From assembly GCA_030626465.1 (NCBI GenBank), contig DAOUOU010000114.1, forward strand, positions 1 to 8,658: a DNA stretch of 8,658 bases, given 5' to 3'. The notes beneath the pieces are model-generated. The model made no database searches and was not told the DNA's origin. It saw only the letters and a program-made list of their open reading frames with translations. Source of the stretch: Bacteroidales bacterium (lineage in GTDB: Bacteria > Bacteroidota > Bacteroidia > Bacteroidales > UBA10428). The position numbers and the translations under genes are program-made. This document shows, piece by piece, positions 1-6,488 of this stretch. Every line of letters begins with the position of its first letter. Position 1 is the first letter of the stretch.

Positions 1-1
1 C

Positions 2-508
2 AGGGAAAAGGTTGCAGAAGAAGCAAGGAGGGATCTGGTACAGGAAGGCGAATACAGGTTTAGAATAGACACAAAAGAAATACTTACCAAGAAATTTAAA
101 AGTCCTCTGCCTAATGAATTCCTAAAAAGATGGTTGCTTCTCATAAATGAAGGAAAGTATAACATAGAGCAAATCGAAGAAGAATATTCACACTTTGAAG
201 AGGATCTAAAGTGGCAACTTATAAAAGATAAAATCGTTGCAGATAATCAACTGAAGGTAAGTGAAGATGATATGAAACAAGCAGCTATGGATGTTGCGCG
301 TATACAATTTGTGCAATATGGTATGTCTAATATCCCTGATGAGCATCTTGAAGAATTTTCCCAACGTATACTTGCTAATAAAGAAGACAGTAACAAATTG
401 AAAACAAGAGTCGTAGAAAATAAGGTAATAGACTATGTGAAAGGTACGGTTAAAGTGGATAACAAAGAGATTAGCCCGGAAAAATTCAATAAATTGTTTG
501 AAAAATAA
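2..508 (+). CDS. tig: Trigger factor, C-terminal part (5' end outside window)
   Basis: Trigger factor is the ribosome-bound chaperone that shelters new polypeptides as they leave the exit tunnel. The frame is open from base 2, so the gene begins upstream; 168 residues are visible, corresponding to the helical C-terminal substrate-cradling domain. The stretch LPNEFLKRWLL near the left edge, followed by IEEEYSHFEEDLKWQLIKDKI and then a charged, helix-rich segment, is characteristic of Bacteroidota trigger factors as I remember them. The N-terminal ribosome-binding and prolyl isomerase domains lie outside the window and cannot be judged. The neighbours support the call: tig-clpP-clpX is a widely conserved order. 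A TTG at 134 begins no separate gene, because the frame continues upstream of it. The 34-base gap to clpP shows no terminator, so cotranscription is likely. Confidence 0.93.
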   Translation, partial: REKVAEEARRDLVQEGEYRFRIDTKEILTKKFKSPLPNEFLKRWLLLINEGKYNIEQIEEEYSHFEEDLKWQLIKDKIVADNQLKVSEDDMKQAAMDVARIQFVQYGMSNIPDEHLEEFSQRILANKEDSNKLKTRVVENKVIDYVKGTVKVDNKEISPEKFNKLFEK

Positions 509-542
509 TATTACCTTTACAAGAGGTATAACTCACTGGTAT

Positions 543-1220
543 ATGGACGATCTTAAGGATTTTAAAAAATACGCAATAAAACACAGGGGGATCAGTAGTA
601 TGACCCTGGAAAGAATCACTTCAGTTCATAATAACTGGATTTCTCCAACGATTATCGAAGAACGTCAGTTGAATGTTGCATCTATGGATGTATTTTCACG
701 TTTGATGATGGATAGAATTATTTTTCTTGGTATGCCTATTGACGACTATGTCGCAAATGTGATACAGGCACAGCTACTTTACCTTGATTCTACCGATCCG
801 GGGAAAGATATTCAGATTTATTTTAATTCCCCGGGAGGCTCAGTACATGCAGGCCTGGGTATTTACGATACAATACAATATATTTCATCGGATATAGCTA
901 CAATTTGTACAGGGATGGCAGCTTCAATGTCAGCTGTTATTTTGTGTTCCGGTGAAAAAGGAAAGCGATCTGCTCTTAAACATTCAAGGGTGATGATCCA
1001 CCAGCCAATGGGTGGTGCCCAGGGACAAGCTGCAGATATAGAAATTACTGCCAGAGAAATATTGAAACTCAGAAGCGAATTATATAAAATTATTGCTGAA
1101 CATACTGGAAATTCTTTCGAGAAAGTTGAGAAAGACTCGGATCGTGATTACTGGATGACAGCAAAAGAGGCGATGGATTACGGCATGGTTGATGAGATTC
1201 TTGAACGTACTAAAAAATAA
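543..1220 (+). CDS. clpP: ATP-dependent Clp protease proteolytic subunit
   Basis: ClpP is the serine protease that assembles into a two-ring, 14-subunit chamber and degrades substrates delivered by an AAA+ unfoldase, here surely ClpX. With the ATG at 543 the protein has 225 residues and begins MDDLKDFKKYAIKHRG, which resembles Bacteroidota ClpP starts; an upstream TTG at 498 would overlap tig and adds residues foreign to the family. The catalytic triad is complete: Ser128 in TGMAASMS, His153 in MIHQPMGG and Asp202 in SDRDYW. The substrate-strand motif NSPGG lies at about 95-99. The segment EERQLNV...DVFSRLMMDRIIFLG, near 40-63, is a strong family signature. The stop is 11 bases before clpX, so the two are almost certainly cotranscribed. 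There is no obvious membrane or export signal; it acts in the cytoplasm. Confidence 0.97.
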   Translation: MDDLKDFKKYAIKHRGISSMTLERITSVHNNWISPTIIEERQLNVASMDVFSRLMMDRIIFLGMPIDDYVANVIQAQLLYLDSTDPGKDIQIYFNSPGGSVHAGLGIYDTIQYISSDIATICTGMAASMSAVILCSGEKGKRSALKHSRVMIHQPMGGAQGQAADIEITAREILKLRSELYKIIAEHTGNSFEKVEKDSDRDYWMTAKEAMDYGMVDEILERTKK

Positions 1221-1231
1221 ATACTTTCATC

Positions 1232-2452
1232 ATGGATAGGTGTTCATTCTGCGGAAGAGAAAAAAGTGATACGAATCTTCTGATAGCAGGGATTTCAGGA
1301 CACATATGTGATAATTGTATCGAACAGGCCTATGAAATTGTGCAGGAAGAACTGAAGAAGAAAGTTGATTTCGACATCAACTCAATTCAACTTGTTAAAC
1401 CTGCTGAAATTAAAACATCTCTTGACCAATACGTAATAGGTCAGGATCAGGCAAAAAAATATCTTTCAGTAGCTGTATACAATCATTACAAACGACTTAT
1501 GCATCATCATCGCAAGGATGAGGAAATTGAAATTGAAAAATCGAACATCATTCTTGTGGGTGAAACGGGAACAGGGAAGACCCTCCTGGCTCGCACTATT
1601 GCTAAGCTATTGAATGTTCCGTTTACAATTGTAGATGCTACCGTCCTTACCGAAGCCGGTTATGTAGGTGAAGACATTGAAAGCATTCTCACCCGATTGC
1701 TTCAGGTAGCTGATTACAATGTTGAAGCAGCAGAGAAAGGCATTGTTTTTATTGATGAGATTGATAAAATCGCGCGTAAATCAGACAATCCTTCCATCAC
1801 ACGGGATGTTTCAGGAGAGGGGGTTCAACAAGGCTTACTTAAATTACTCGAAGGATCTGTAATTAATGTACCCCCACAAGGAGGACGCAAACATCCCGAT
1901 CAGAAAATGATCCCTGTTGACACAAAAAATATTCTATTTATCTGTGGAGGAGCATTTGATGGCATCGAAAAAAAAATAGGCCAACGACTGAATACCCGGG
2001 TAGTGGGATATAGTGCCTCAAAAGAAGTTGATAAAATAGACCCTGCCAATTTGTTGCAGTATATTGCACCACAGGATTTGAAAGCCTTCGGTATGATACC
2101 AGAGATTGTTGGCAGGCTACCTGTTCTCACATACCTTCATCCGCTCGATAGACATGCTTTGCGTCAAATCCTCACTGAACCAAAAAATTCTATTATTAAA
2201 CAATATATCAAGTTGTTTGAGATGGATGGTATAAAGCTTGTGTTCAAAGATACTGTTCTGGATTATGTGGTTGAAAAAGCTATTGAATTTAAACTGGGAG
2301 CCCGTGGTTTACGCTCTATTTGCGAGGCAATAATGATCGATGCTATGTTTGAACTTCCTTCCAATGGAAACAAGGCTGAAATGGCTATTACAAAAAAATA
2401 TGCTATAGAAAAGCTTGAAAAACAAGATATTAAACGATTGAAAGTCGCTTAG
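1232..2452 (+). CDS. clpX: ATP-dependent Clp protease ATP-binding subunit ClpX
   Basis: ClpX is a hexameric AAA+ unfoldase that recognises tagged proteins and threads them into ClpP. The 406-residue protein is full length for the family. The N-terminal zinc-binding domain has Cys4, Cys7, Cys26 and Cys29. The AAA+ core shows Walker A GETGTGKT at 110-117, pore loop GYVG at 143-146, Walker B IVFIDE with Asp175 and Glu176, the RKH loop at 219-221, the arginine finger in GRLP (Arg295) and sensor 2 in GARGLR (Arg358). At the position of the ClpP-docking IGF loop of E. coli the sequence reads VVGYSA (about 257-262); I recall a similar VGY form in Bacteroides, so this is probably a phylum trait. The ATG at 1232 leads straight into the zinc domain. 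No terminator is visible between its stop and the trp promoter. Confidence 0.97.
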   Translation: MDRCSFCGREKSDTNLLIAGISGHICDNCIEQAYEIVQEELKKKVDFDINSIQLVKPAEIKTSLDQYVIGQDQAKKYLSVAVYNHYKRLMHHHRKDEEIEIEKSNIILVGETGTGKTLLARTIAKLLNVPFTIVDATVLTEAGYVGEDIESILTRLLQVADYNVEAAEKGIVFIDEIDKIARKSDNPSITRDVSGEGVQQGLLKLLEGSVINVPPQGGRKHPDQKMIPVDTKNILFICGGAFDGIEKKIGQRLNTRVVGYSASKEVDKIDPANLLQYIAPQDLKAFGMIPEIVGRLPVLTYLHPLDRHALRQILTEPKNSIIKQYIKLFEMDGIKLVFKDTVLDYVVEKAIEFKLGARGLRSICEAIMIDAMFELPSNGNKAEMAITKKYAIEKLEKQDIKRLKVA

Positions 2453-2455
2453 CTC

Positions 2456-2487
2456 TTGTTTAATTGTAAAATATTAATTTATCTTTG
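2456..2487 (+). promoter_or_regulatory. Predicted Bacteroidota-type promoter for the trp operon
   Basis: TATCTTTG at 2480-2487 is an exact match to the Bacteroidota -7 consensus TAnnTTTG. A TTG at 2456-2458 lies 21 bases upstream, within the spacing range reported for the -33 element of this phylum. Transcription would begin about 5 to 10 bases after the -7 box, a short distance before the leader peptide start at 2507. The -33 element lies only 4 bases after the clpX stop, so the promoter is squeezed against the end of clpX. The call rests on motif match and position only. Confidence 0.7.
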
Positions 2488-2506
2488 CATACAAATTACA
2501 TCTAAA

Positions 2507-2566
2507 ATGAACAACGTTTTTCTTACAACCTGGTGGTGGTGGCTCCGATTTCACTCGAAAACGTGA
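2507..2566 (+). CDS. trpL: trp operon leader peptide with four consecutive Trp codons
   Basis: A 19-codon reading frame, ATG at 2507 to TGA at 2564-2566, encodes MNNVFLTTWWWWLRFHSKT. Four TGG codons stand in a row at 2531-2542. It lies about 20 bases after the predicted promoter, ends 37 bases before a strong terminator hairpin, and precedes trpE, the first gene of tryptophan synthesis. This is the arrangement of a classical attenuation leader peptide, whose function is being translated rather than the product itself: scarcity of charged tRNA-Trp should stall the ribosome on the TGG run. Four Trp codons in 19, upstream of a trp operon, are very unlikely by chance. No clear Shine-Dalgarno is seen (TCTAAA precedes the ATG), which is normal for this phylum. 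Gene callers would usually miss it because of its size. Confidence 0.92.
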   Translation: MNNVFLTTWWWWLRFHSKT

Positions 2567-2569
2567 GAC
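2549..2569 (+). promoter_or_regulatory. Possible 1:2 hairpin and antiterminator strand of the trp leader
   Basis: TTTCAC at 2549-2554 can pair with GTGAGA at 2563-2568 (six pairs, one of them G-U) around an 8-base loop. The second strand overlaps the leader stop codon. The same strand, CGTGAG at 2562-2567, is also exactly complementary to CTCACG at 2619-2624 in the loop and top of the terminator; two more pairs (2568-2569 with 2616-2617) follow after a one-base bulge. These alternatives have the logic of attenuator segments 1, 2 and 3, but the competing helix is short and leaves 11 outer terminator pairs free, so this is a hypothesis. Confidence 0.45.
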
Positions 2570-2603
2570 AAGACTCCAATTGTAGAAAATAACAATATAC
2601 AAG

Positions 2604-2637
2604 AAGCGGCTTATCGTACTCACGATAAGCCGCTTTT
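2604..2637 (+). terminator. Intrinsic terminator (attenuator) in the trp leader
   Basis: The arms 2604-2617 (AAGCGGCTTATCGT) and 2622-2635 (ACGATAAGCCGCTT) are perfectly complementary over 14 pairs, with a 4-base loop ACTC. A run of T at 2634-2637 and an AT-rich tract follow. It lies between the leader peptide stop and the trpE start at 2665, where a terminator makes sense only if it is conditional. It is also the first clear terminator downstream of clpX, so it may end tig-clpP-clpX transcripts as well. Confidence 0.9.
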
Positions 2638-2664
2638 GATTATATAATCTACAACAACCAAACA

Positions 2665-4071
2665 ATGAATAAATATAAGATTACTCTGGTGAAGGAGAAG
2701 GTATTAGCCGATCTGGTTACTCCCGTAAGCATTTTCTTGCAAGCCCGCAAAATGTTTCCAAACTCCTTTTTACTTGAAAGTTCCGACTATCATGGACATG
2801 AAAATAGCTATTCATTTATTTGCCTCGATCCTGTTGCAACTTTTCAGGTTGATCAGGGTATTGTTACAGAAGAATATCCGGATGGTACCAGAAATGAAAT
2901 GTCTATTAAACGAATTCAGGATTTTCGTGATAAGTTTGACCAGTTTATCCGGTCTTTCTTGATCGAAAATGCAGACAATACTCTGGTGAATGGTGTTTTT
3001 GGTTATACCACCTATGATGCTGTCCAGTACTTCGAAACAATTAAGCTAAAAAACCAGGCTAAAGAAGACTATAAGATACCGGAACTCAGGTATAATTTTT
3101 TCAGATACATTATTGCGATCAATCATTTTAAAAACGATCTGACTATTCTGGAGAATCTCTTTGAAGGAGAAAAAAGTAATATTGATAAAATCAGAGCTCT
3201 AATTTTTAATCAGAATGTTACAGAACCCGCAAAGTTTCAATCATCAAATAATGAAAGATCAAACATCACAGATGAAGAGTACAAACAAATGGTTAGCAAG
3301 GGAAAAAAGCATTGTTTTAGAGGAGATGTCTTTCAAATAGTACTTTCAAGACAATTTTCGCAGCAATTCACAGGTGATGATTTTAATGTATACCGAGCTC
3401 TGCGTTCAGTCAATCCTTCTCCTTATTTGTTTTATTTTGATTATGGTGAATATAGAATTTTTGGTTCTTCACCTGAAGCACAGCTTAAAATTGAAAAAAG
3501 AAAAGTGACAATCAATCCTATTGCAGGTACATTCAAACGAACAGGTGATGATAAAAAAGATGATGAGCTGGCAAAAGAATTATGTGCTGATCCAAAGGAA
3601 AATGCAGAACATGTGATGCTGGTTGATCTGGCACGTAATGACCTTAGCAGACATGGTGTAGATATAAAGGTTGAAAAATATCGTGAGGTGCAATTTTATT
3701 CGCATGTGATTCATCTTGTATCTACCGTATCCGGAATACTCAATGAGCCATCAAAGGTTATAGATATGATGATGGCTACATTCCCTGCAGGAACACTTTC
3801 CGGAGCTCCCAAATACAAGGCAATGGAACTTATTGATAAATATGAAAATCAAAGTCGAAGCTATTACGGTGGTGCAATTGGTTTCATTGATCTGCAATTC
3901 AATTTAAATCATGCTATAATGATTCGTACCTTTCTTAGTAAACGCAATACTTTGTTTTATCAGGCAGGTGCAGGGATAGTATCAGAATCGAAAGAAGAAA
4001 GTGAACTGATAGAAGTAAATAATAAGCTTGGAGCATTGAAAAAAGCCATTGATCTTGCAAAAGACCTATAA
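2665..4071 (+). CDS. trpE: Anthranilate synthase component I
   Basis: TrpE turns chorismate into anthranilate using ammonia supplied by TrpG, the committed step of tryptophan synthesis. The 468-residue chorismate-binding enzyme is somewhat shorter than the E. coli protein but complete. LLESSD at 36-41 and NPSPY at 250-254 match the tryptophan feedback site of TrpE. Catalytic-domain motifs follow: PIAGT at 285-289, KENAEH at 311-316, LARND at 322-326, FPAGTLSGAPK at 373-383, YYGGAIG at 400-406 and GAGIV at 435-439. Alanine in PIAGT favours anthranilate synthase over aminodeoxychorismate synthase PabB, where lysine is usual at that position. The ATG at 2665 is 29 bases after the attenuator's second arm and has no Shine-Dalgarno. 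The protein contains no tryptophan at all. Expected regulation is attenuation upstream plus allosteric inhibition by tryptophan. Confidence 0.97.
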   Translation: MNKYKITLVKEKVLADLVTPVSIFLQARKMFPNSFLLESSDYHGHENSYSFICLDPVATFQVDQGIVTEEYPDGTRNEMSIKRIQDFRDKFDQFIRSFLIENADNTLVNGVFGYTTYDAVQYFETIKLKNQAKEDYKIPELRYNFFRYIIAINHFKNDLTILENLFEGEKSNIDKIRALIFNQNVTEPAKFQSSNNERSNITDEEYKQMVSKGKKHCFRGDVFQIVLSRQFSQQFTGDDFNVYRALRSVNPSPYLFYFDYGEYRIFGSSPEAQLKIEKRKVTINPIAGTFKRTGDDKKDDELAKELCADPKENAEHVMLVDLARNDLSRHGVDIKVEKYREVQFYSHVIHLVSTVSGILNEPSKVIDMMMATFPAGTLSGAPKYKAMELIDKYENQSRSYYGGAIGFIDLQFNLNHAIMIRTFLSKRNTLFYQAGAGIVSESKEESELIEVNNKLGALKKAIDLAKDL

Positions 4072-4073
4072 TT

Positions 4074-4646
4074 ATGAAGAAAATTTTGGTAATTGACAAT
4101 TACGATTCGTTCACATACAATCTGGTGCATTATATCGGCAATCTAAGTGATGATCCCCTTGATGTATTCAGAAATGATCAAATCGATCTGTCCGAAATTG
4201 AGAAATACGATAAGATCTTGTTATCTCCCGGGCCAGGTATACCTATTGAAGCAGGTATTTGCCTGGACCTTATAAAAAGATATTCATCATCGAAAAGTAT
4301 TCTGGGAGTTTGTCTTGGACACCAGGCAATTGCAGAAGCTTTTGGAGGTAAATTAATAAATTTGGATATTGTATTTCATGGAGTATCTACTTCAATAAAT
4401 ATAATCACTCCTGAAGATAAATTGTATAAAGATTTACCTGGCAGATTTGAAGTGGGACGATATCATTCATGGGTGGTGTCAAGAGAAGATTTGCCAGAAT
4501 GTTTCAAAATCAATAGTCTCGATGATCAGGGAATAGTTATGGGTATTAGTCATAAAGAATATGATGTGAAAGGTGTTCAATACCACCCGGAATCTGTTCT
4601 TACCGAGCACGGCTTGAAGATAGTTGAGAACTGGTTAAACGATTAG
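4074..4646 (+). CDS. trpG: Anthranilate synthase component II (glutamine amidotransferase)
   Basis: TrpG hydrolyses glutamine and passes the ammonia to TrpE. The 190-residue protein is a stand-alone class I amidotransferase, not fused to TrpE or TrpD. Motifs are complete: IDNYDSFTYNL at 7-17, the oxyanion loop SPGPG at 51-55, nucleophile Cys80 in GVCLGHQ, and the rest of the triad, His171 and Glu173, in QYHPES. RYHSWVV at 129-135 is also typical. The ATG is only 2 bases after the trpE stop, which suggests translational coupling and equal subunit supply. In organisms with a single such gene it can also serve folate synthesis as PabA; the sequence alone cannot exclude that, but the location makes the tryptophan role the main one. 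Confidence 0.96.
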   Translation: MKKILVIDNYDSFTYNLVHYIGNLSDDPLDVFRNDQIDLSEIEKYDKILLSPGPGIPIEAGICLDLIKRYSSSKSILGVCLGHQAIAEAFGGKLINLDIVFHGVSTSINIITPEDKLYKDLPGRFEVGRYHSWVVSREDLPECFKINSLDDQGIVMGISHKEYDVKGVQYHPESVLTEHGLKIVENWLND

Positions 4647-4675
4647 AATATTGTGTTACCAAAAAACAACTATGT

Positions 4676-5668
4676 ATGAAAGAAATTTTACATTACCTGT
4701 TCAATAAAAATACTTTAACCAAACAAAAAGCCAGAGATGTACTTATCCGGATCGGACAGGGTAAATATTCTGATCCTGAGATCGCTTCTTTTCTTACTGT
4801 GTTTTTAATGCGGAAAATCCAACCAGAAGAACTGGCAGGTTTTCGTGAAGCCTTACTCGAATTATGCATACCAGTAAATCTTTCCGAGTTTAACACGATT
4901 GATGTTTGTGGTACAGGAGGTGATGAAAAGAATACTTTTAATATCTCAACCCTCACTTCCTTCGTTTTGGCTGGCGCCAGTATTAAGGTTGTAAAACATG
5001 GCAATTACGGAGTTTCCTCCTCTTGTGGTTCTTCAAATATTCTTGAATATCTTGGCTATACCTTTTCCTACGATATGGCAAAAATCAAAAAGGAGATTGA
5101 AGAAACAAACATTTGCTACCTGCATGCTCCTCTTTTTCATCCGGCAATGAAACATGTTGGACCTGTTCGCAAAAGTCTTAAAGTGAAAACATTTTTCAAC
5201 CTACTCGGACCAATGGTTAATCCCGCCCGACCACAAAATCAGATTGTCGGTGTATTCAATGAAGAAGTCCTTGAACTCTATCACCAGGTATTTTCCAAAG
5301 CAGGGATCAACTACTTCGTTCTATATAGCCTGGATGGTTATGATGAAATATCATTAACCGGCACTTTCAGATCTATTTCGGTAAATGACGACAAAACATA
5401 CACTCCTGAGTCAATTGGCCTGATGAAAATTAAACCTGAAGAACTATTTGGCGGTCATACCATAGATGAAGCTGGAGAGCTGTTTTTACAAATCCTGGAA
5501 GGTAAAGGTTCTCCTGCTCAAATTGCAGTTATCGCTGCAAATGCCGGATTCGCAATGAAATGTTATTATCCTGATAAGTCCATTGAAGAGTGCATTGCTC
5601 TGGCAAGAGAATCATTAGAAAGCAAGAATGCTTTAAATGTAATGAAAAAACTAATTGCTATACAGTAA
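4676..5668 (+). CDS. trpD: Anthranilate phosphoribosyltransferase
   Basis: TrpD joins anthranilate to phosphoribosyl pyrophosphate, giving phosphoribosylanthranilate. The 330-residue protein has the usual length of a stand-alone enzyme. The PRPP-binding loop is GTGGDEKNTFNIST at 79-92. KHGN at 107-110 is followed by YGVSSSCGSSN, where many bacteria have KHGNRxxSSKSGSxD; the Tyr form is what I recall from Bacteroides. HPAMKHVGPVRKSL at 155-168 carries Arg165, in the region that holds anthranilate, and FFNLLGPMVNP at 173-183 is a strong signature. The metal-binding acidic pair is Asp223-Glu224. The start at 4676 gives the normal MKEILHYLF opening; an out-of-frame ATG lies 4 bases upstream. The gap from trpG is 29 bases. 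The protein contains no tryptophan. Confidence 0.96.
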   Translation: MKEILHYLFNKNTLTKQKARDVLIRIGQGKYSDPEIASFLTVFLMRKIQPEELAGFREALLELCIPVNLSEFNTIDVCGTGGDEKNTFNISTLTSFVLAGASIKVVKHGNYGVSSSCGSSNILEYLGYTFSYDMAKIKKEIEETNICYLHAPLFHPAMKHVGPVRKSLKVKTFFNLLGPMVNPARPQNQIVGVFNEEVLELYHQVFSKAGINYFVLYSLDGYDEISLTGTFRSISVNDDKTYTPESIGLMKIKPEELFGGHTIDEAGELFLQILEGKGSPAQIAVIAANAGFAMKCYYPDKSIEECIALARESLESKNALNVMKKLIAIQ

Positions 5669-5693
5669 TCAATGATCCAATTGGAATACAAAC

Positions 5694-6488
5694 ATGTCTA
5701 TATTGAATACCATAGTTGAACACAAAAGAAAGGAAGTAGAAAGTGCCAAAGAACTGATTCCTATATCTTCGCTGGAAAAAATGGATTTTTTTGAAAGAGA
5801 TACGTACAAATTGACCGAATATTTAGCTTCCCCCGGGAAAACAGGTATAATTGCTGAGTTTAAGCGTAAATCACCATCAAAAGGAGTAATAAACGAGCTT
5901 GCAAAAATTGAAGAAGTAACAACCGGTTATGCAGCTAATGGTGCATCTGCTATATCAATACTTACCGATTTCAACTTTTTCGGTGGTTCAGTAGACGATT
6001 TGCAAAAAGCTCGTACTATCCTTAACATTCCAATATTGCGCAAGGAATTTATAATTGATGAGTACCAGGTGTATGAAGCAAAAGCTGTTGGTGCAGATGC
6101 CGTCCTTCTGATTGCTTCCATACTTGATAAGAATCAGGCAAGATCGTTTGCAGCAAAAGCAAATGATCTGGGATTACAGGTATTGATGGAACTTCATGAA
6201 GAAGATGAGTTGGAATATTTAGATGAGCACCTTGATATAATCGGAATAAATAACCGGAATCTCAAGACCTTTGAGGTTGACCTGATACATTCTGTTGAAC
6301 TGGCAAAAAAGATACCGGATGAGTTTTTTAAAATATCCGAGAGTGGTATTTGCACAGCCAGGGATATTGTAAATCTTGAGAAACATGGATTCAAAGGATT
6401 CCTGATTGGCGAGAGTTTTATGAAAACCTCTGATCCGGTTGAGGCTTTTGCCAGTTTTGTGGATTCTGTCAATAAAATCAAATGTTAA
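5694..6488 (+). CDS. trpC: Indole-3-glycerol phosphate synthase
   Basis: TrpC closes the indole ring by decarboxylating carboxyphenylaminodeoxyribulose phosphate. The 264-residue single-domain TIM barrel is not fused to TrpF, unlike the E. coli enzyme. Catalytic motifs are intact: Glu55 and Lys57 in AEFKRKSPSKG, Lys117 in LRKEFIID, Glu166 in LMELHEE, the Asn-containing INNRNL at 185-190 and Ser217 in SESGI. GFLIGESFM at 235-243 forms part of the phosphate site. The start at 5694 yields the family opening MSILNTIVEHKRKEV. The gap from trpD is 25 bases and the stop overlaps the trpF start in TAATG. The protein has no tryptophan. The trpD-trpC-trpF context makes the assignment secure. Confidence 0.97.
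   Translation: MSILNTIVEHKRKEVESAKELIPISSLEKMDFFERDTYKLTEYLASPGKTGIIAEFKRKSPSKGVINELAKIEEVTTGYAANGASAISILTDFNFFGGSVDDLQKARTILNIPILRKEFIIDEYQVYEAKAVGADAVLLIASILDKNQARSFAAKANDLGLQVLMELHEEDELEYLDEHLDIIGINNRNLKTFEVDLIHSVELAKKIPDEFFKISESGICTARDIVNLEKHGFKGFLIGESFMKTSDPVEAFASFVDSVNKIKC

Noticed and set aside
498..542. TTG at 498 as the clpP start
   Set aside because: It overlaps tig and adds 15 residues not typical of the family; ATG at 543 begins the conserved N-terminus.
1900..2130. Reverse-strand frame within clpX, and similar ones within trpD, trpC and trpB
   Set aside because: All lie antisense inside strongly conserved genes and show no family motifs of their own.
2474..2665. Reverse-strand frame of 63 codons across the trp leader
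   Set aside because: It runs antisense through the promoter, leader peptide and terminator hairpin, which explain the sequence better.
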